Source: an uncultured bacterium
GTDB lineage: Bacteria > Bacteroidota > Bacteroidia > Bacteroidales > Muribaculaceae
Assembly: GCA_905214735.1 (NCBI GenBank)
Contig: CAJMNI010000012.1
Span: 1-53,794 of the forward strand
Direction of reading: 5' to 3'
Length of the DNA: 53,794 bases
The notes under the pieces were generated by a model. That model made no database searches and was not told the origin of the DNA. It was given only the letters and a program-made list of their open reading frames with translations. A program made the position numbers and the translations under genes. Positions 16,415-25,329 of this stretch are shown piece by piece. Each line of letters starts with the position of its first letter. The first letter of the stretch is position 1.

Positions 16415-17887
16415 TTATTTAAAAAAGCCTGTTTTGGAAATGGTGAGCACGGCGCCGTAGTTGTCGCCCATGAGCGACCCTTTGTCGAACGCGAAACCGA
16501 GCGAGCCTTCCCAGCCGTGGAGGCGGCGGGGATTGTATTTCACCTCGGCGAGCATCGAGAAGTCGTGTTTCTCGCAGAGATAGGGAGTGGAGTATGTGCC
16601 CAGCGAACTGATATAGCTCATGCGCAGCTTATAACCGATCTGGTCGGTGGGCTGTCCCATGATGCCGAAGTTGTGGGCGGCCACGCGCGTGGAGTAGAAA
16701 TACATGTAATGGTTGCGGTTGTAGATAGGCGACATGAGCAGCGGGTTGCCGATGCCCATTCCCCAGTGCTGCCAGCCGTTGTAGATGTAATGGTTGTAAT
16801 ATTCGTCGCGCTCGGAGACCTGATAGTCGATCGAGGGGGTATGGTCCCAGTAGACCGGACCCGACTGGTCTTTCATATAGAGGAATTCATAAAGCACGTT
16901 GCTCACGAAGGGGTTTTTCGGGAGCCGGGCCTCGATGCCGTAAAGGCCGTCTTTCCATGTGTAGTCGAAGAAGAGCATGGAGTGGTCTTCGAAGAAGTGC
17001 TCGTAATAGGCGCGGACCATCCAGCCCGAGGGATCTTCCCAGCGGAGGGAGAAGGCCCAGTTGCCGAGCATGTTCCCCTCGACGTTGAGCTGTTCGCCCA
17101 CAGCCGTCTCCTTGCTTCCCTTCGAGGGGACAAGGGCTTTCATCCAGGCCTTGAAGTCGGAGGGATGCTTGTCTTTCTTGCCGTTGGGGAAATAGGTGGT
17201 GCCTCCGAATTCGGTGGCCATCTCCAGACCGATCTCACCTTCGAGGGGGAATTTCTCCTTGTTACCGATGCGGAAATAGATCGCGCGCGAGCAATAGAGG
17301 GTGTTGAGAGTATAGTCGTATTTGGGATTGGCCCAGCGCTTGATCCACCAGTTGTCGGTCATGGCGCCATAGGCGATATATCCTTTTATGGCGAAGAGAT
17401 CCTTGCAACCCCACACGTTGGCATAGTCGAAGATGCCGACGCGTAGCTGCGGGATCGGATGGGCGTTGTTGGAATAAGTCAGACCGCCGGAGGAGAGTTC
17501 GGTATTAAGGAAACCGTCGGTGATCTCTTTGGCGCCGAGCATGGCGTCGAGGCAGCGGTATTTCACCTCGCCGTAGAGCTGCTGGGGGAAGAACACCGAC
17601 TGCATGCCGTAGCCCACAGCGATGTCGGCGCCGGCGCCCCAGGAGAAGCGCTTGCTCTCATCCATATCGTGAAACGCGCCGAAGCGCAGATAGCCGTTGT
17701 TCGGTTTGCGCGACGACATGCCGTATTGGTCGCTCATGATCCAGAAGGGGGAATTGTCGCCGCCGCCGGCGTTGACGCGCATCTCGGCTTTCCAGCGGAT
17801 GGAATCGTTCCATTCCGCGCAGACGTTCTGCGGAACGAGAGCCGCAGCGGCCAGGAAGGCCGGGAAGATATATTTGCAGATATTCAT
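16415..17887 (-). CDS. Capsule assembly Wzi family outer-membrane protein
   Basis: 490 residues. Start placed at the ATG at 17887 because it opens a signal peptide (MNICKYIFPAFLAAAALVPQNVCA) just downstream of a good promoter; upstream in-frame codons lie before that promoter. The mature protein shows the Wzi pattern: SPFWIMSDQYGMSSRKPNNGYLRFG near the N-terminus, many amphipathic strands rich in W and Y, and a terminal strand GDNYGAVLTISKTGFFK suited to an outer-membrane barrel. Wzi proteins anchor capsular polysaccharide at the surface; which glycan is bound here is unknown. The sugar transferase at 10604 and ManC at 47029 are the other polysaccharide genes nearby. Confidence 0.85.
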   Translation of the reverse strand: MNICKYIFPAFLAAAALVPQNVCAEWNDSIRWKAEMRVNAGGGDNSPFWIMSDQYGMSSRKPNNGYLRFGAFHDMDESKRFSWGAGADIAVGYGMQSVFFPQQLYGEVKYRCLDAMLGAKEITDGFLNTELSSGGLTYSNNAHPIPQLRVGIFDYANVWGCKDLFAIKGYIAYGAMTDNWWIKRWANPKYDYTLNTLYCSRAIYFRIGNKEKFPLEGEIGLEMATEFGGTTYFPNGKKDKHPSDFKAWMKALVPSKGSKETAVGEQLNVEGNMLGNWAFSLRWEDPSGWMVRAYYEHFFEDHSMLFFDYTWKDGLYGIEARLPKNPFVSNVLYEFLYMKDQSGPVYWDHTPSIDYQVSERDEYYNHYIYNGWQHWGMGIGNPLLMSPIYNRNHYMYFYSTRVAAHNFGIMGQPTDQIGYKLRMSYISSLGTYSTPYLCEKHDFSMLAEVKYNPRRLHGWEGSLGFAFDKGSLMGDNYGAVLTISKTGFFK

Positions 17888-17938
17888 ATATAATCGCTGA
17901 TATGAGATTACAGAGATGTGAATAATAGTTATAAAATG

Positions 17939-17972
17939 CAAATTTAACAATAATCCCCGACATTCCAACAAA
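17939..17972 (-). promoter_or_regulatory. Promoter of the Wzi-like gene
   Basis: On the minus strand TTTG (17969-17972) or TTG (17966-17968), then TAAATTTG (17939-17946) with about 19-22 nt between. It lies about 50 nt before the ATG. Confidence 0.7.
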
Positions 17973-18036
17973 AATGTAGAGTCAACAAGCAACTTCCAAC
18001 AAAAGCACACGATAATACGAACCGAATAAACCGAAA

Positions 18037-18070
18037 GCGGGAGCTTGGCCCGAATGGGCTTCGCTCCCGC
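18037..18070 (-). terminator. Strong hairpin after the small unknown gene
   Basis: GCGGGAGC (18037-18044) pairs with GCTCCCGC (18063-18070), with an inner GCCC/GGGC stem and GAAT loop. On the minus strand it is followed by TTTCGGTTTATT, a poor U-tract, so termination is probable rather than certain. Confidence 0.5.
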
Positions 18071-18151
18071 AACATCAAGGTTACGAAAAGGTAAATGTAT
18101 ATCTTTCGTAATGGAAGCCGGGGCCGTCGCCCTCGCCTTCCGTTTTTTCAA

Positions 18152-18565
18152 TTATTCTTCTGCAAGCGCCTCGAAGTAACAGTCGGCTATCACCGTCCAT
18201 TCCTCCACGGTGCCTTCGGTTGTGAAGCCGCGGCGTTCGGTCGGATCGCCGAGAACCTCCTCTGCCTTCTTCTCGCCGAGAGTCACCACAACGGGGGGCA
18301 CGTCAACGTCGGGTGTGTAAAAATCTTTGGGATGGATCTCGGCCACATCCTCCTCTATGGCATAGAGCCTGCCGTCGTAACGGTAAAGACCCGTGACGCG
18401 GACAGGGCGGGCGCCATCTTTGGGATCGACCACAATCTCGGGAATAAAATGGAATCCGGCCTGACCGACATTCCATATGATGGCTCCTATCTCACGCGAC
18501 TCCATGTCGGCGGCCATCTTCGCCACTGCCTCGTTAAGAAGCACCTTTTCGCTTGTGTTTTTCAT
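18152..18565 (-). CDS. Small protein of unknown function
   Basis: 137 residues from the ATG at 18565 (MKNTSEKVLLNEAVAKMAADMESREIG...). No signal peptide or membrane segment. The centre reads like a small alpha/beta domain (GAIIWNVGQAGFHFIPEIVV, GARPVRVTGLYRYDGRLYAIEE), with acidic residues concentrated toward the end. I do not recognise the family. It is transcribed divergently from the deoC cluster, with 306 nt between the start codons. An upstream in-frame extension exists but has no support. Confidence 0.6.
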   Translation of the reverse strand: MKNTSEKVLLNEAVAKMAADMESREIGAIIWNVGQAGFHFIPEIVVDPKDGARPVRVTGLYRYDGRLYAIEEDVAEIHPKDFYTPDVDVPPVVVTLGEKKAEEVLGDPTERRGFTTEGTVEEWTVIADCYFEALAEE

Positions 18566-18701
18566 AATCCTGACATTTATTTGTAAGCCGGCTCTCTTCA
18601 GGGCCGTCATTTTAGTAACAAGCGACCGGGGCAATCGGTTGTCTCGCCAAATGTTAAAATCAAAAAATCGCCGCCGACCCACGCCCCCGACTGTTAAAAA
18701 A

Positions 18702-18732
18702 TTGTAATTATCATCTATTTTTGATATATTTG
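18702..18732 (+). promoter_or_regulatory. Promoter of the deoC / nuclease / TonB receptor cluster
   Basis: TTG (18702-18704), 20 nt, TATATTTG (18725-18732). The leader of about 130 nt holds two hairpins (18745-18750 with 18761-18766; 18774-18778 with 18788-18792) and a short open frame. Confidence 0.75.
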
Positions 18733-18810
18733 CAAGGCAGACTGCACCCGGAACGTGTTTCGGGTGTAGGAAAGCATCCCCTCACGAGATGCGCAAAAAA
18801 ATCTAAACCA

Positions 18811-18879
18811 ATGGAAAAGCGGCATTTACACGAATGTCACCAACCGACTGAACAAAAAATCAGACTATATTATGGATAG
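18811..18879 (+). CDS. Possible 22-codon upstream ORF overlapping the deoC start
   Basis: ATG at 18811 opens 22 codons (MEKRHLHECHQPTEQKIRLY then YG) ending with TAG at 18877-18879, overlapping the deoC ATG at 18872 by 8 nt in another frame. The overlap would suit translational coupling. No Shine-Dalgarno sequence is visible, and a chance ORF of this length is quite possible. Confidence 0.25.
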   Translation: MEKRHLHECHQPTEQKIRLYYG

Positions 18880-19750
18880 ATATCAACAGGCCATAGCAGC
18901 CAGCAAAGTCACCACCGACGACGCCTTTGTAAAGGCCAAGGTGGAGAAAATTCTCGAAAAGGCTCCTGAAAACGCAAATCCCGAGGTGTATCGTTTCCTG
19001 CTCGGAAGCATCGACCTCACCACCCTTTCGACTGAGGATTCCGAGCTGAGCGTAGGCCGCTTCACCCGCCGGGTCAACGACTTCGAAGCCGAATATCCGC
19101 AATATCCCCACGTGGCCGCCATCTGCGTCTACTCAAACTTCGCCGAAGTGGTGAAGACCAACCTCGACGTGGAGGGTGTCGACGTCTGCGTCGTGGCCGG
19201 CTGCTTCCCCTCCTCGCAGACCTTCACCGCCGTGAAGGTGGCCGACGTGGCCCTGGCCCGCGAAGGTGGCGCCGACGAGATCGACGTGGTGCTCAACATC
19301 GGAATGTTTAACGACGAGAACTACGAGGATATGTGCGACGAGCTCATCGAGCTGAAGCACACCGCCAAGCATGCCAAGCTCAAGGTCATCATCGAGAGCG
19401 GTTGCCTGAAGACCGCAGAGCGCATCCGCAACGCCTCGGTGCTCGCCCTCCACTGCGACTGCGACTTCATCAAGACTTCGACCGGCAAGATCTATCAGGG
19501 GGCAAGCCTCGAGGCCGCCTACGTGATGTGCTGCTGCATCAAGGAATATTACGAGCAGACCGGACGCCGCGTCGGCTTCAAGGCCGCCGGAGGAGTGCGC
19601 TCCACCCAAGACGCCGTGAACTATTACACAGTGGTCAAGGAAGTGCTCGGCGAGGAATGGCTCAACACCGACCTCTTCCGCCTCGGCGCAAGCTCCCTGG
19701 CCAACAATGTCCTCTCATCGCTCGAAGGAAAAGAGGTGAAATTCTTCTAA
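18872..19750 (+). CDS. deoC: Deoxyribose-phosphate aldolase
   Basis: 292 residues, class I aldolase that splits 2-deoxy-D-ribose 5-phosphate into acetaldehyde and glyceraldehyde 3-phosphate, the last step of deoxynucleoside breakdown. DFIKTSTGK carries the Schiff-base lysine (K201), GFKAAGGVR the second lysine (K237), and GADEIDVVLNIG the acidic pair. The N-terminal 60 residues are longer than in E. coli DeoC, as in the longer subfamily of the enzyme. First gene after a clear promoter. The secreted nuclease gene follows 65 nt downstream and a TonB receptor after that, which links this enzyme to use of external DNA. Confidence 0.95.
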   Translation: MDRYQQAIAASKVTTDDAFVKAKVEKILEKAPENANPEVYRFLLGSIDLTTLSTEDSELSVGRFTRRVNDFEAEYPQYPHVAAICVYSNFAEVVKTNLDVEGVDVCVVAGCFPSSQTFTAVKVADVALAREGGADEIDVVLNIGMFNDENYEDMCDELIELKHTAKHAKLKVIIESGCLKTAERIRNASVLALHCDCDFIKTSTGKIYQGASLEAAYVMCCCIKEYYEQTGRRVGFKAAGGVRSTQDAVNYYTVVKEVLGEEWLNTDLFRLGASSLANNVLSSLEGKEVKFF

Positions 19751-19815
19751 CTCGGGAATGTCTCCGGGTTCTCACCGATAGCCCGGAGATCTGTTTCCGC
19801 CACATCATACGCTCC

Positions 19816-20877
19816 ATGAAAACCAAGAAAACAGCTATCCTGGCGATTCTCCTTCTGATGGCCACCGCCCTCCCCGCGGCCGCCCAGAAAAAATTCGCCA
19901 CGTTCGGAGTCGCTTTCTATAATCTGGAAAACCTCTTCGACACCATCAACAACAACGGCAAATACGACCTGGAGTTTTCTCCCGCCGGCTCCCGCAAATG
20001 GGACGGCCAGAAATTCCGCAAGAAGATCCAGAAACTGAGCTACGCCATCTCGCAGATGACCACCAAGACCACGCCCGACGGGCCCGCGGTGATCGGAGTG
20101 AGCGAGATCGAGAACCGCACGGTGCTTGAAGACCTCGTCAACGCCGAGCCGATCCGCGACCGCGGCCTCAAGTTCGTGCACCACGACTCCCCCGACGCCC
20201 GAGGCGTCGACGTCGGACTGCTCTACAACCCGAAGCTCTTCCGCGTGCTCAAGGTCGACAACTACCGCCTGACAATCCCCGAGCTCCCCAACTTCAAGAC
20301 CCGCGACCAGATGTGTGTCATCGGTCTGCTCGGCAACAAGACCACCGGTTATTCCCGCGTGGCCGTGATTGTCAACCACTGGCCCTCACGCCGCGGAGGC
20401 GAGAAGGAGAGCTCATGGCTCCGCGAACGCGCCGCCCATCTCACCGACTCCATCTCCCGCATCCTGCTCAAAGCCGACCCCAACATGGGAATCATCGTGA
20501 TGGGCGACCTTAACGACGACCCCTTCAACAAGAGCGTGGCCGAGACCCTCGGAGCCGTCAAGAAAATCGACAAGACCCCCGACGGCGGTTTCTACAACCC
20601 CTTCTGGGAGAAACTCGACAACGGCATCGGAAGCTACATCTACCGCGGCGGCTGGAACCTCTTCGACCAGATCATCGTCAACAAGAACATCGTCGACGGC
20701 AAATGCGGCGTGAAATTCCTCGGCGCCGAAGTGCTCAACAAGCAGTTCCTCCTCCAGCAAAGCGGCCAGTACAAGGGGTATCCGCTGCGCACATTCTCCG
20801 GAGGAGCCTGGACCGACGGTTATTCCGATCACCTTCCGACAGAAATCTTCCTCATCCGCGAGGTAAATCAACAATAA
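19816..20877 (+). CDS. Secreted endonuclease/exonuclease/phosphatase (EEP) family nuclease
   Basis: 353 residues. Signal peptide about 1-24 (TAILAILLLMATALPAAAQ). EEP fold motifs in order: FGVAFYNLENLFDT, VIGVSEIENRTVLEDLV (metal-binding Glu), VIVNHWPSRRGGEKES (catalytic His), IVMGDLNDDP (Asp/Asn pair) and the terminal YSDHLPTEIF (SDH motif). This matches the DNase I-like hydrolases common in Bacteroidetes outer-membrane loci. The family includes nucleases and phosphatases, so DNA or RNA as substrate is inferred from the neighbours (deoC, endonuclease I). The start at 19816 is the first ATG that gives a signal peptide. The TonB receptor gene begins 24 nt after the stop. Confidence 0.88.
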   Translation: MKTKKTAILAILLLMATALPAAAQKKFATFGVAFYNLENLFDTINNNGKYDLEFSPAGSRKWDGQKFRKKIQKLSYAISQMTTKTTPDGPAVIGVSEIENRTVLEDLVNAEPIRDRGLKFVHHDSPDARGVDVGLLYNPKLFRVLKVDNYRLTIPELPNFKTRDQMCVIGLLGNKTTGYSRVAVIVNHWPSRRGGEKESSWLRERAAHLTDSISRILLKADPNMGIIVMGDLNDDPFNKSVAETLGAVKKIDKTPDGGFYNPFWEKLDNGIGSYIYRGGWNLFDQIIVNKNIVDGKCGVKFLGAEVLNKQFLLQQSGQYKGYPLRTFSGGAWTDGYSDHLPTEIFLIREVNQQ

Positions 20878-20901
20878 CATTCATCACACACATATTTAGT
20901 C

Positions 20902-23673
20902 ATGCGAATAAAAATTACATTGCTGATGCTGCTGTGTCTGGCGCTTCCGGGCCTCGCCGCCACGGGGATGAAAGGCACGCTGGTCGACGCGCAGAACGGA
21001 CGGCCCGTGGCCGACGCCAACATCCTGCTCTCCGACCAGGAAATTTTCGTCACCAGCAGCGCCGACGGCTCGTTCATCATCTCGAACGCCCAGGTCGGCA
21101 AGGATGTGCTCGAGGTGATTGCCTCGGGCTATAACGATCTTTATCTCGACGTCGACATCGTGGACGGCATGGTCCGCGACCTCGGCCAAGTCAAGCTCTC
21201 TCCCGCCGGCTTCGACGCCCCCGAGGAGGATTCCGACTCATATCTCTTCGAAGAGCAGGAGATCCTCGACGACGAGGGAATGGGCCAGGGAATCGGAACC
21301 ATCCAGGGCGCAAACGACAACATCTACTATCAGGCCGCCAACTATAACTTCTCGGTGGCCCGCTTCCGCCTGCGCGGTTATCTCAACAGCTGGACCGGAG
21401 GTTATGTCAACGGCTTCAACTACAACGACGCCATGCGGGGCATGTTCAACTATTCGATGATGGGCGGAATGACATCGAGCGCTTTCCGCAACCGCACCAC
21501 CGAACTCGGCCTCGCCCCCGCCTCCTATGGCTACAGCAACCTCGGCGGATCGAGCAACTTCACCACCTACGCCTCCGAATACGCCCCCGGTTTCCGCGGA
21601 AACATCTCCTACACCAACTCCAACTATATGCTCCGCGCAATGCTCCAGTATTCGTCGGGAGTCAACAAGCACGGCTGGGCTTTCTCGGCCGCAGTGATCG
21701 GCCGCTGGTCGGACGAGGGCGTGATCGACGGAACGTTCTATAACTCGCTCGGATATTTCTTCTCCGTGCAGAAGATCTTCAACGAGCACCATTCGCTCAA
21801 CCTCTCCACCTGGGGCGCCCCCACACAGCGCGCCAACAACTCCGCCGCCACCCAGCAGGCCTACGACCTCGCCGGTTCCAACCTCTACAACCCCGCCTGG
21901 GGTTATCTCGACGGCAAGAAGAAGAGCTCGCGAATCGTCGAGACATTCGACCCCTCCGTGCTCCTCAACTGGATCTGGAAACCCAAGATGGGAACCACGC
22001 TCAACACCGGCGTAGGCTTCCGCTCCAACAACTATTCCAATTCGGCTCTCAACTGGTATCAGGCCGCCGACCCGCGTCCCGACTACTATAAGAACATGCC
22101 CTATTACTACACTCCCGCCGTCTCCCCGGCTGTCAATCCCCAGCTTTACGAGGAGCAGCTCGAGATGCAGCAGATGGTTGCCGACTACTGGGTTCAGAAC
22201 AACCAGATCAACTGGGACGCCCTCTACGACGCCAACTACCGCAACTTCTACTCCTACATGGATCCGGAGAACAAAGGACGCGCCACTTACATCCTCGAGA
22301 ACCGCCACTCCAACTTCAACTCCTACATGCTCAATTCCTACCTTGACCACCGTCTGAGCGACATCATGACCCTGCAGGGCGGAATCAACGTCAACTATAC
22401 CGACGCCCGCTATTTCAAGACGGTGCGCAACCTGCTCGGAGCCGAGTTCTGGCGCGATATCGACAACTTCTCCGAACGCGACTTCAGCGGCGACGTCAAC
22501 ATAATGCAGAACGACCTCAACAACCCCGACCGCAAGGTGAAGAAGGGTGACAAGTTCGGCTATGACTACTACGTGCGCGACATCACCGCCCGCGCCTGGC
22601 TGCAGAACCAGATCGTGACCCGCCACTGGAACGTGGACTACGCCGCCACAATCTCCTCGACGACATTCTGGCGCGACGGTAACATGCGCAACGGCCGCGC
22701 TCCCGAAAACTCCTACGGCAAAGGAAAGACCCACTCGTTCGTGAACTTCGGCGTGAAAGCCGGCGCCACCTACAAGCTCAACGGCCGCAACTACTTCACG
22801 GCCCACGTGGGCTACGGCACCCGCGCCCCGCTTCCCAACGACGCCTACATCTCCCCCCGAACAAAAGACACTCCCGTCGACAATCTCAAATCGGAGCGCT
22901 ACGTTTCGGCCGACCTCTCCTACACCTGGAACTACAACCGCTTCCGCGGCTCGATCACCGGCTTCTACACCCATCTCTGGGACGGCCTGAAGAAGAACTT
23001 CTTCTACGACTATGACCTCAAGGCCGCAGTCAACTATGCCATGAGCGGCGTCGAAACCGAATTCAAGGGAATCGAGCTCGGAATGGAATACAAGATCCTC
23101 AGCAACCTCTCCGTGAAGGCTGCCGGAACGATCGCACGCTATCAATACATGAACAACCCGACCGGCACCCGCTCCTATGAGAACGGCATGCGCGACGACG
23201 TGACGCGCCGCACATATCTCAAAGGATATTATGTCGGCGGAACTCCCCAGCAGGTCTACAGCTTCGGCGTGAACTACAATATCAAACAGTGGTTTTTCGA
23301 AGTTAACGCCCAGTGGTTTGGCGACGGCTATTTCGAGCTCTCCCCGACACGCCACGAGGAAATGCCCGGTCTCTGGAAATTCTGCGGCTCCGAAGAGGAA
23401 TACCGCGAGCGCCAGGAGCAGATCACCCGTCAGGACAAACTCAACTCCGAATGGGTGATGAACCTCTCGATCGGCAAAGTGCTCTATACGAAATTCGGCT
23501 CGATCAATTTCAACCTCAGCGTCAACAACCTTCTCAACAACCGCAACATCCAGACAGGCGGCTGGCAGGAGGGTAAGTTCGACTATGACAACTACGACGT
23601 GAAACGCTATGCCAACAAGATCTATTACGCCCAGGGCATCCGCGTCTTCTTCAACGTCGGCATCCGTTTCTAA
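20902..23673 (+). CDS. TonB-dependent outer-membrane receptor
   Basis: 923 residues. Signal peptide (1-20), then a carboxypeptidase-regulatory-like domain (about 22-103: GMKGTLVDAQNGRPVADANILLSDQE...) typical of SusC-class receptors. A degenerate plug region follows (about 110-250, with VARFRLRGYLNSWTGGYVNGFNYND), and then the 22-strand-type barrel with alternating aromatic strands, ending in GIRVFFNVGIRF with a terminal Phe as expected for Bam insertion. It has no SusD partner; instead two lipoproteins follow at 20- and 34-nt spacing. Substrate unknown; nucleic-acid fragments are suggested by the flanking nucleases and deoC. Confidence 0.92.
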   Translation: MRIKITLLMLLCLALPGLAATGMKGTLVDAQNGRPVADANILLSDQEIFVTSSADGSFIISNAQVGKDVLEVIASGYNDLYLDVDIVDGMVRDLGQVKLSPAGFDAPEEDSDSYLFEEQEILDDEGMGQGIGTIQGANDNIYYQAANYNFSVARFRLRGYLNSWTGGYVNGFNYNDAMRGMFNYSMMGGMTSSAFRNRTTELGLAPASYGYSNLGGSSNFTTYASEYAPGFRGNISYTNSNYMLRAMLQYSSGVNKHGWAFSAAVIGRWSDEGVIDGTFYNSLGYFFSVQKIFNEHHSLNLSTWGAPTQRANNSAATQQAYDLAGSNLYNPAWGYLDGKKKSSRIVETFDPSVLLNWIWKPKMGTTLNTGVGFRSNNYSNSALNWYQAADPRPDYYKNMPYYYTPAVSPAVNPQLYEEQLEMQQMVADYWVQNNQINWDALYDANYRNFYSYMDPENKGRATYILENRHSNFNSYMLNSYLDHRLSDIMTLQGGINVNYTDARYFKTVRNLLGAEFWRDIDNFSERDFSGDVNIMQNDLNNPDRKVKKGDKFGYDYYVRDITARAWLQNQIVTRHWNVDYAATISSTTFWRDGNMRNGRAPENSYGKGKTHSFVNFGVKAGATYKLNGRNYFTAHVGYGTRAPLPNDAYISPRTKDTPVDNLKSERYVSADLSYTWNYNRFRGSITGFYTHLWDGLKKNFFYDYDLKAAVNYAMSGVETEFKGIELGMEYKILSNLSVKAAGTIARYQYMNNPTGTRSYENGMRDDVTRRTYLKGYYVGGTPQQVYSFGVNYNIKQWFFEVNAQWFGDGYFELSPTRHEEMPGLWKFCGSEEEYRERQEQITRQDKLNSEWVMNLSIGKVLYTKFGSINFNLSVNNLLNNRNIQTGGWQEGKFDYDNYDVKRYANKIYYAQGIRVFFNVGIRF

Positions 23674-23693
23674 CCGCTTAAACTGAATCAGAA

Positions 23694-25295
23694 ATGAAAA
23701 AGCTATCATACGCATTGGCAATCGCGGCTATGGCCGGCATGGTCGGCCTGCAGGCCTGCAGCGACGATTTCACCGAGCCTCCAATTCCCGAGGGGCAGGG
23801 CGGCTTCGTCGGCGACGGCTCCTGGAACAAACCTTTCAGCGCCTGGCAGGTGAACCAGAACGCCCTCAACCCCAAATATCCCACCTCCGCCTGGTCAACA
23901 GGTTATATCGTCGGCTCGATCGTGACCGAAAACGTCTTCACCGTCAACGAAGAGACCGCCAAATTCGATCCCTCGGTGTCGGTGACCAACACCAACCTGC
24001 TTCTCAGCTGGGTGGAGCCCGAAGAATTCAAGGCCATCCCCGACTCCGAGAAATGGGAATACACCTGCTCGGTGCAGATCAGCGGAGAGGTGCGCAACGC
24101 CCTCAACCTCGCCGACAATCCCGACAACCAGTATAAGCTCGTGAGCATCTGCGGCCGCACCGGCGAGAACTATCTCGGCATCGGCGGTATCCGCGACGTG
24201 ACCGCCTACGCCTGGGGCGACAAGGGCATCGAACCCGAAACGCAGCCCCTCCCCGACGCCGTCGGAGGCTTCTACCAGAATTTCCAGGATTATGCCTCGA
24301 TGGCACAGTATCAGCGCCAGGGCTGGAGCAACGAAATCACCCTCGGCGACTTCGCCGGCTGGCTCCTCACCGCCGACGGCGTCCAGAACTACATGTCGGC
24401 CGACGCATCGCTCGCATGGAAGCAGGGAGGCCCCTACGCCGCCACCCTCCTCTCGCCGCAGATCGACATGAGCCTGCTCCAGAAAAAGACCCTCGGCTTC
24501 GACGTGGAGGTGCTCAACCCCGGCGAACACTCCTCGCTGCTCGTATACGCAGTGACCCGCACCGCCGAGCCCTCCGAAGAGAATCCCCTCGGATCATGGA
24601 GCGCCCCGGTCTATCTCCCCTTCGCAATGCCTGAAGGAGCCAAGACCGGCTACGGCGAATGGACAACTGTCTCCGGAATAGACCTCTCCGGCCTTTCGGG
24701 AATTGTCCGCATCGGCTGGGAATACCGCTCTGAAAACGGAGGCATGAGCAACTGCTCCACATTCGCAATCGACAACGTCAACGTGGGCGGAATGCCCAAA
24801 CCCGCCGACATGCTCGAAACCCTCCTGACAACCGCCACCGGAATCACCGGCTGGACCTTCGACAACATCTACATGGAGCAGGGTCTCTCCTACGTTTGGA
24901 GCTGGGACACCTCCCACGGCACCCCCTATCTCTACGGAACCGCCTACTCGGGCTCCTCGTTCGAGGCCACTTCCTACGCCATTTCTCCCGTGATTTCCCT
25001 CAAGGACTGCACCGAAAGCCAGTTCTCGTTCATGCACGCCGCCAAATACCAGCGCAACATCCGCCAGCTCTGCGGAGTGGCCGTGCGCGAGGCCGGCACT
25101 ACCGAATGGACCGAGCTCGAGATTCCGCAATGGCCCGAAAACGACTTCACATGGACTTTCGCTTCGTCGGGAATCATCGACATCTCCGCTTTCGACGGCA
25201 AAGACGTCCAGATCGGTTTCAAATATGAGTCCGACCAGTCGAACGCCGACTCCTGGGAGATCCGCGACCTCAAAGTGATGGGCAAAAGAAAATGA
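23694..25295 (+). CDS. Surface lipoprotein with OB-fold-like and choice-of-anchor-J-like domains
   Basis: 533 residues. Lipobox VGLQAC, acylated Cys 22. Residues about 60-165 contain STGYIVGSIV...NTNLLLSW...VQISGEVRNAL...YLGIGGIRDV, the pattern of the short OB-like domains (DUF6359/DUF5689 group) found in Bacteroidetes lipoproteins. Two jelly-roll domains of the choice-of-anchor-J type follow: about 200-365 (GWSNEITLGDFAGWLL...WRIGWEYR-like end) and 380-533 (GWTFDNIYMEQGLSYVW...IGFKYESDQSNADSWEIRDLKV). The second resembles the C-terminal domain of the endonuclease at 32552. Between receptor and nuclease it occupies the place SusD has in glycan loci, so a substrate-capture role is plausible but unproven. 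Confidence 0.72.
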   Translation: MKKLSYALAIAAMAGMVGLQACSDDFTEPPIPEGQGGFVGDGSWNKPFSAWQVNQNALNPKYPTSAWSTGYIVGSIVTENVFTVNEETAKFDPSVSVTNTNLLLSWVEPEEFKAIPDSEKWEYTCSVQISGEVRNALNLADNPDNQYKLVSICGRTGENYLGIGGIRDVTAYAWGDKGIEPETQPLPDAVGGFYQNFQDYASMAQYQRQGWSNEITLGDFAGWLLTADGVQNYMSADASLAWKQGGPYAATLLSPQIDMSLLQKKTLGFDVEVLNPGEHSSLLVYAVTRTAEPSEENPLGSWSAPVYLPFAMPEGAKTGYGEWTTVSGIDLSGLSGIVRIGWEYRSENGGMSNCSTFAIDNVNVGGMPKPADMLETLLTTATGITGWTFDNIYMEQGLSYVWSWDTSHGTPYLYGTAYSGSSFEATSYAISPVISLKDCTESQFSFMHAAKYQRNIRQLCGVAVREAGTTEWTELEIPQWPENDFTWTFASSGIIDISAFDGKDVQIGFKYESDQSNADSWEIRDLKVMGKRK

Positions 25296-25329
25296 TTTTT
25301 ACAATTGATTTTTTCAACCGACAAATAAA

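Noticed and set aside
21238..23721. 827-codon open frame opposite the TonB receptor gene
   Set aside because: Mirror of GC-rich codon use on the other strand; the plus-strand receptor has clear domains and a signal peptide.
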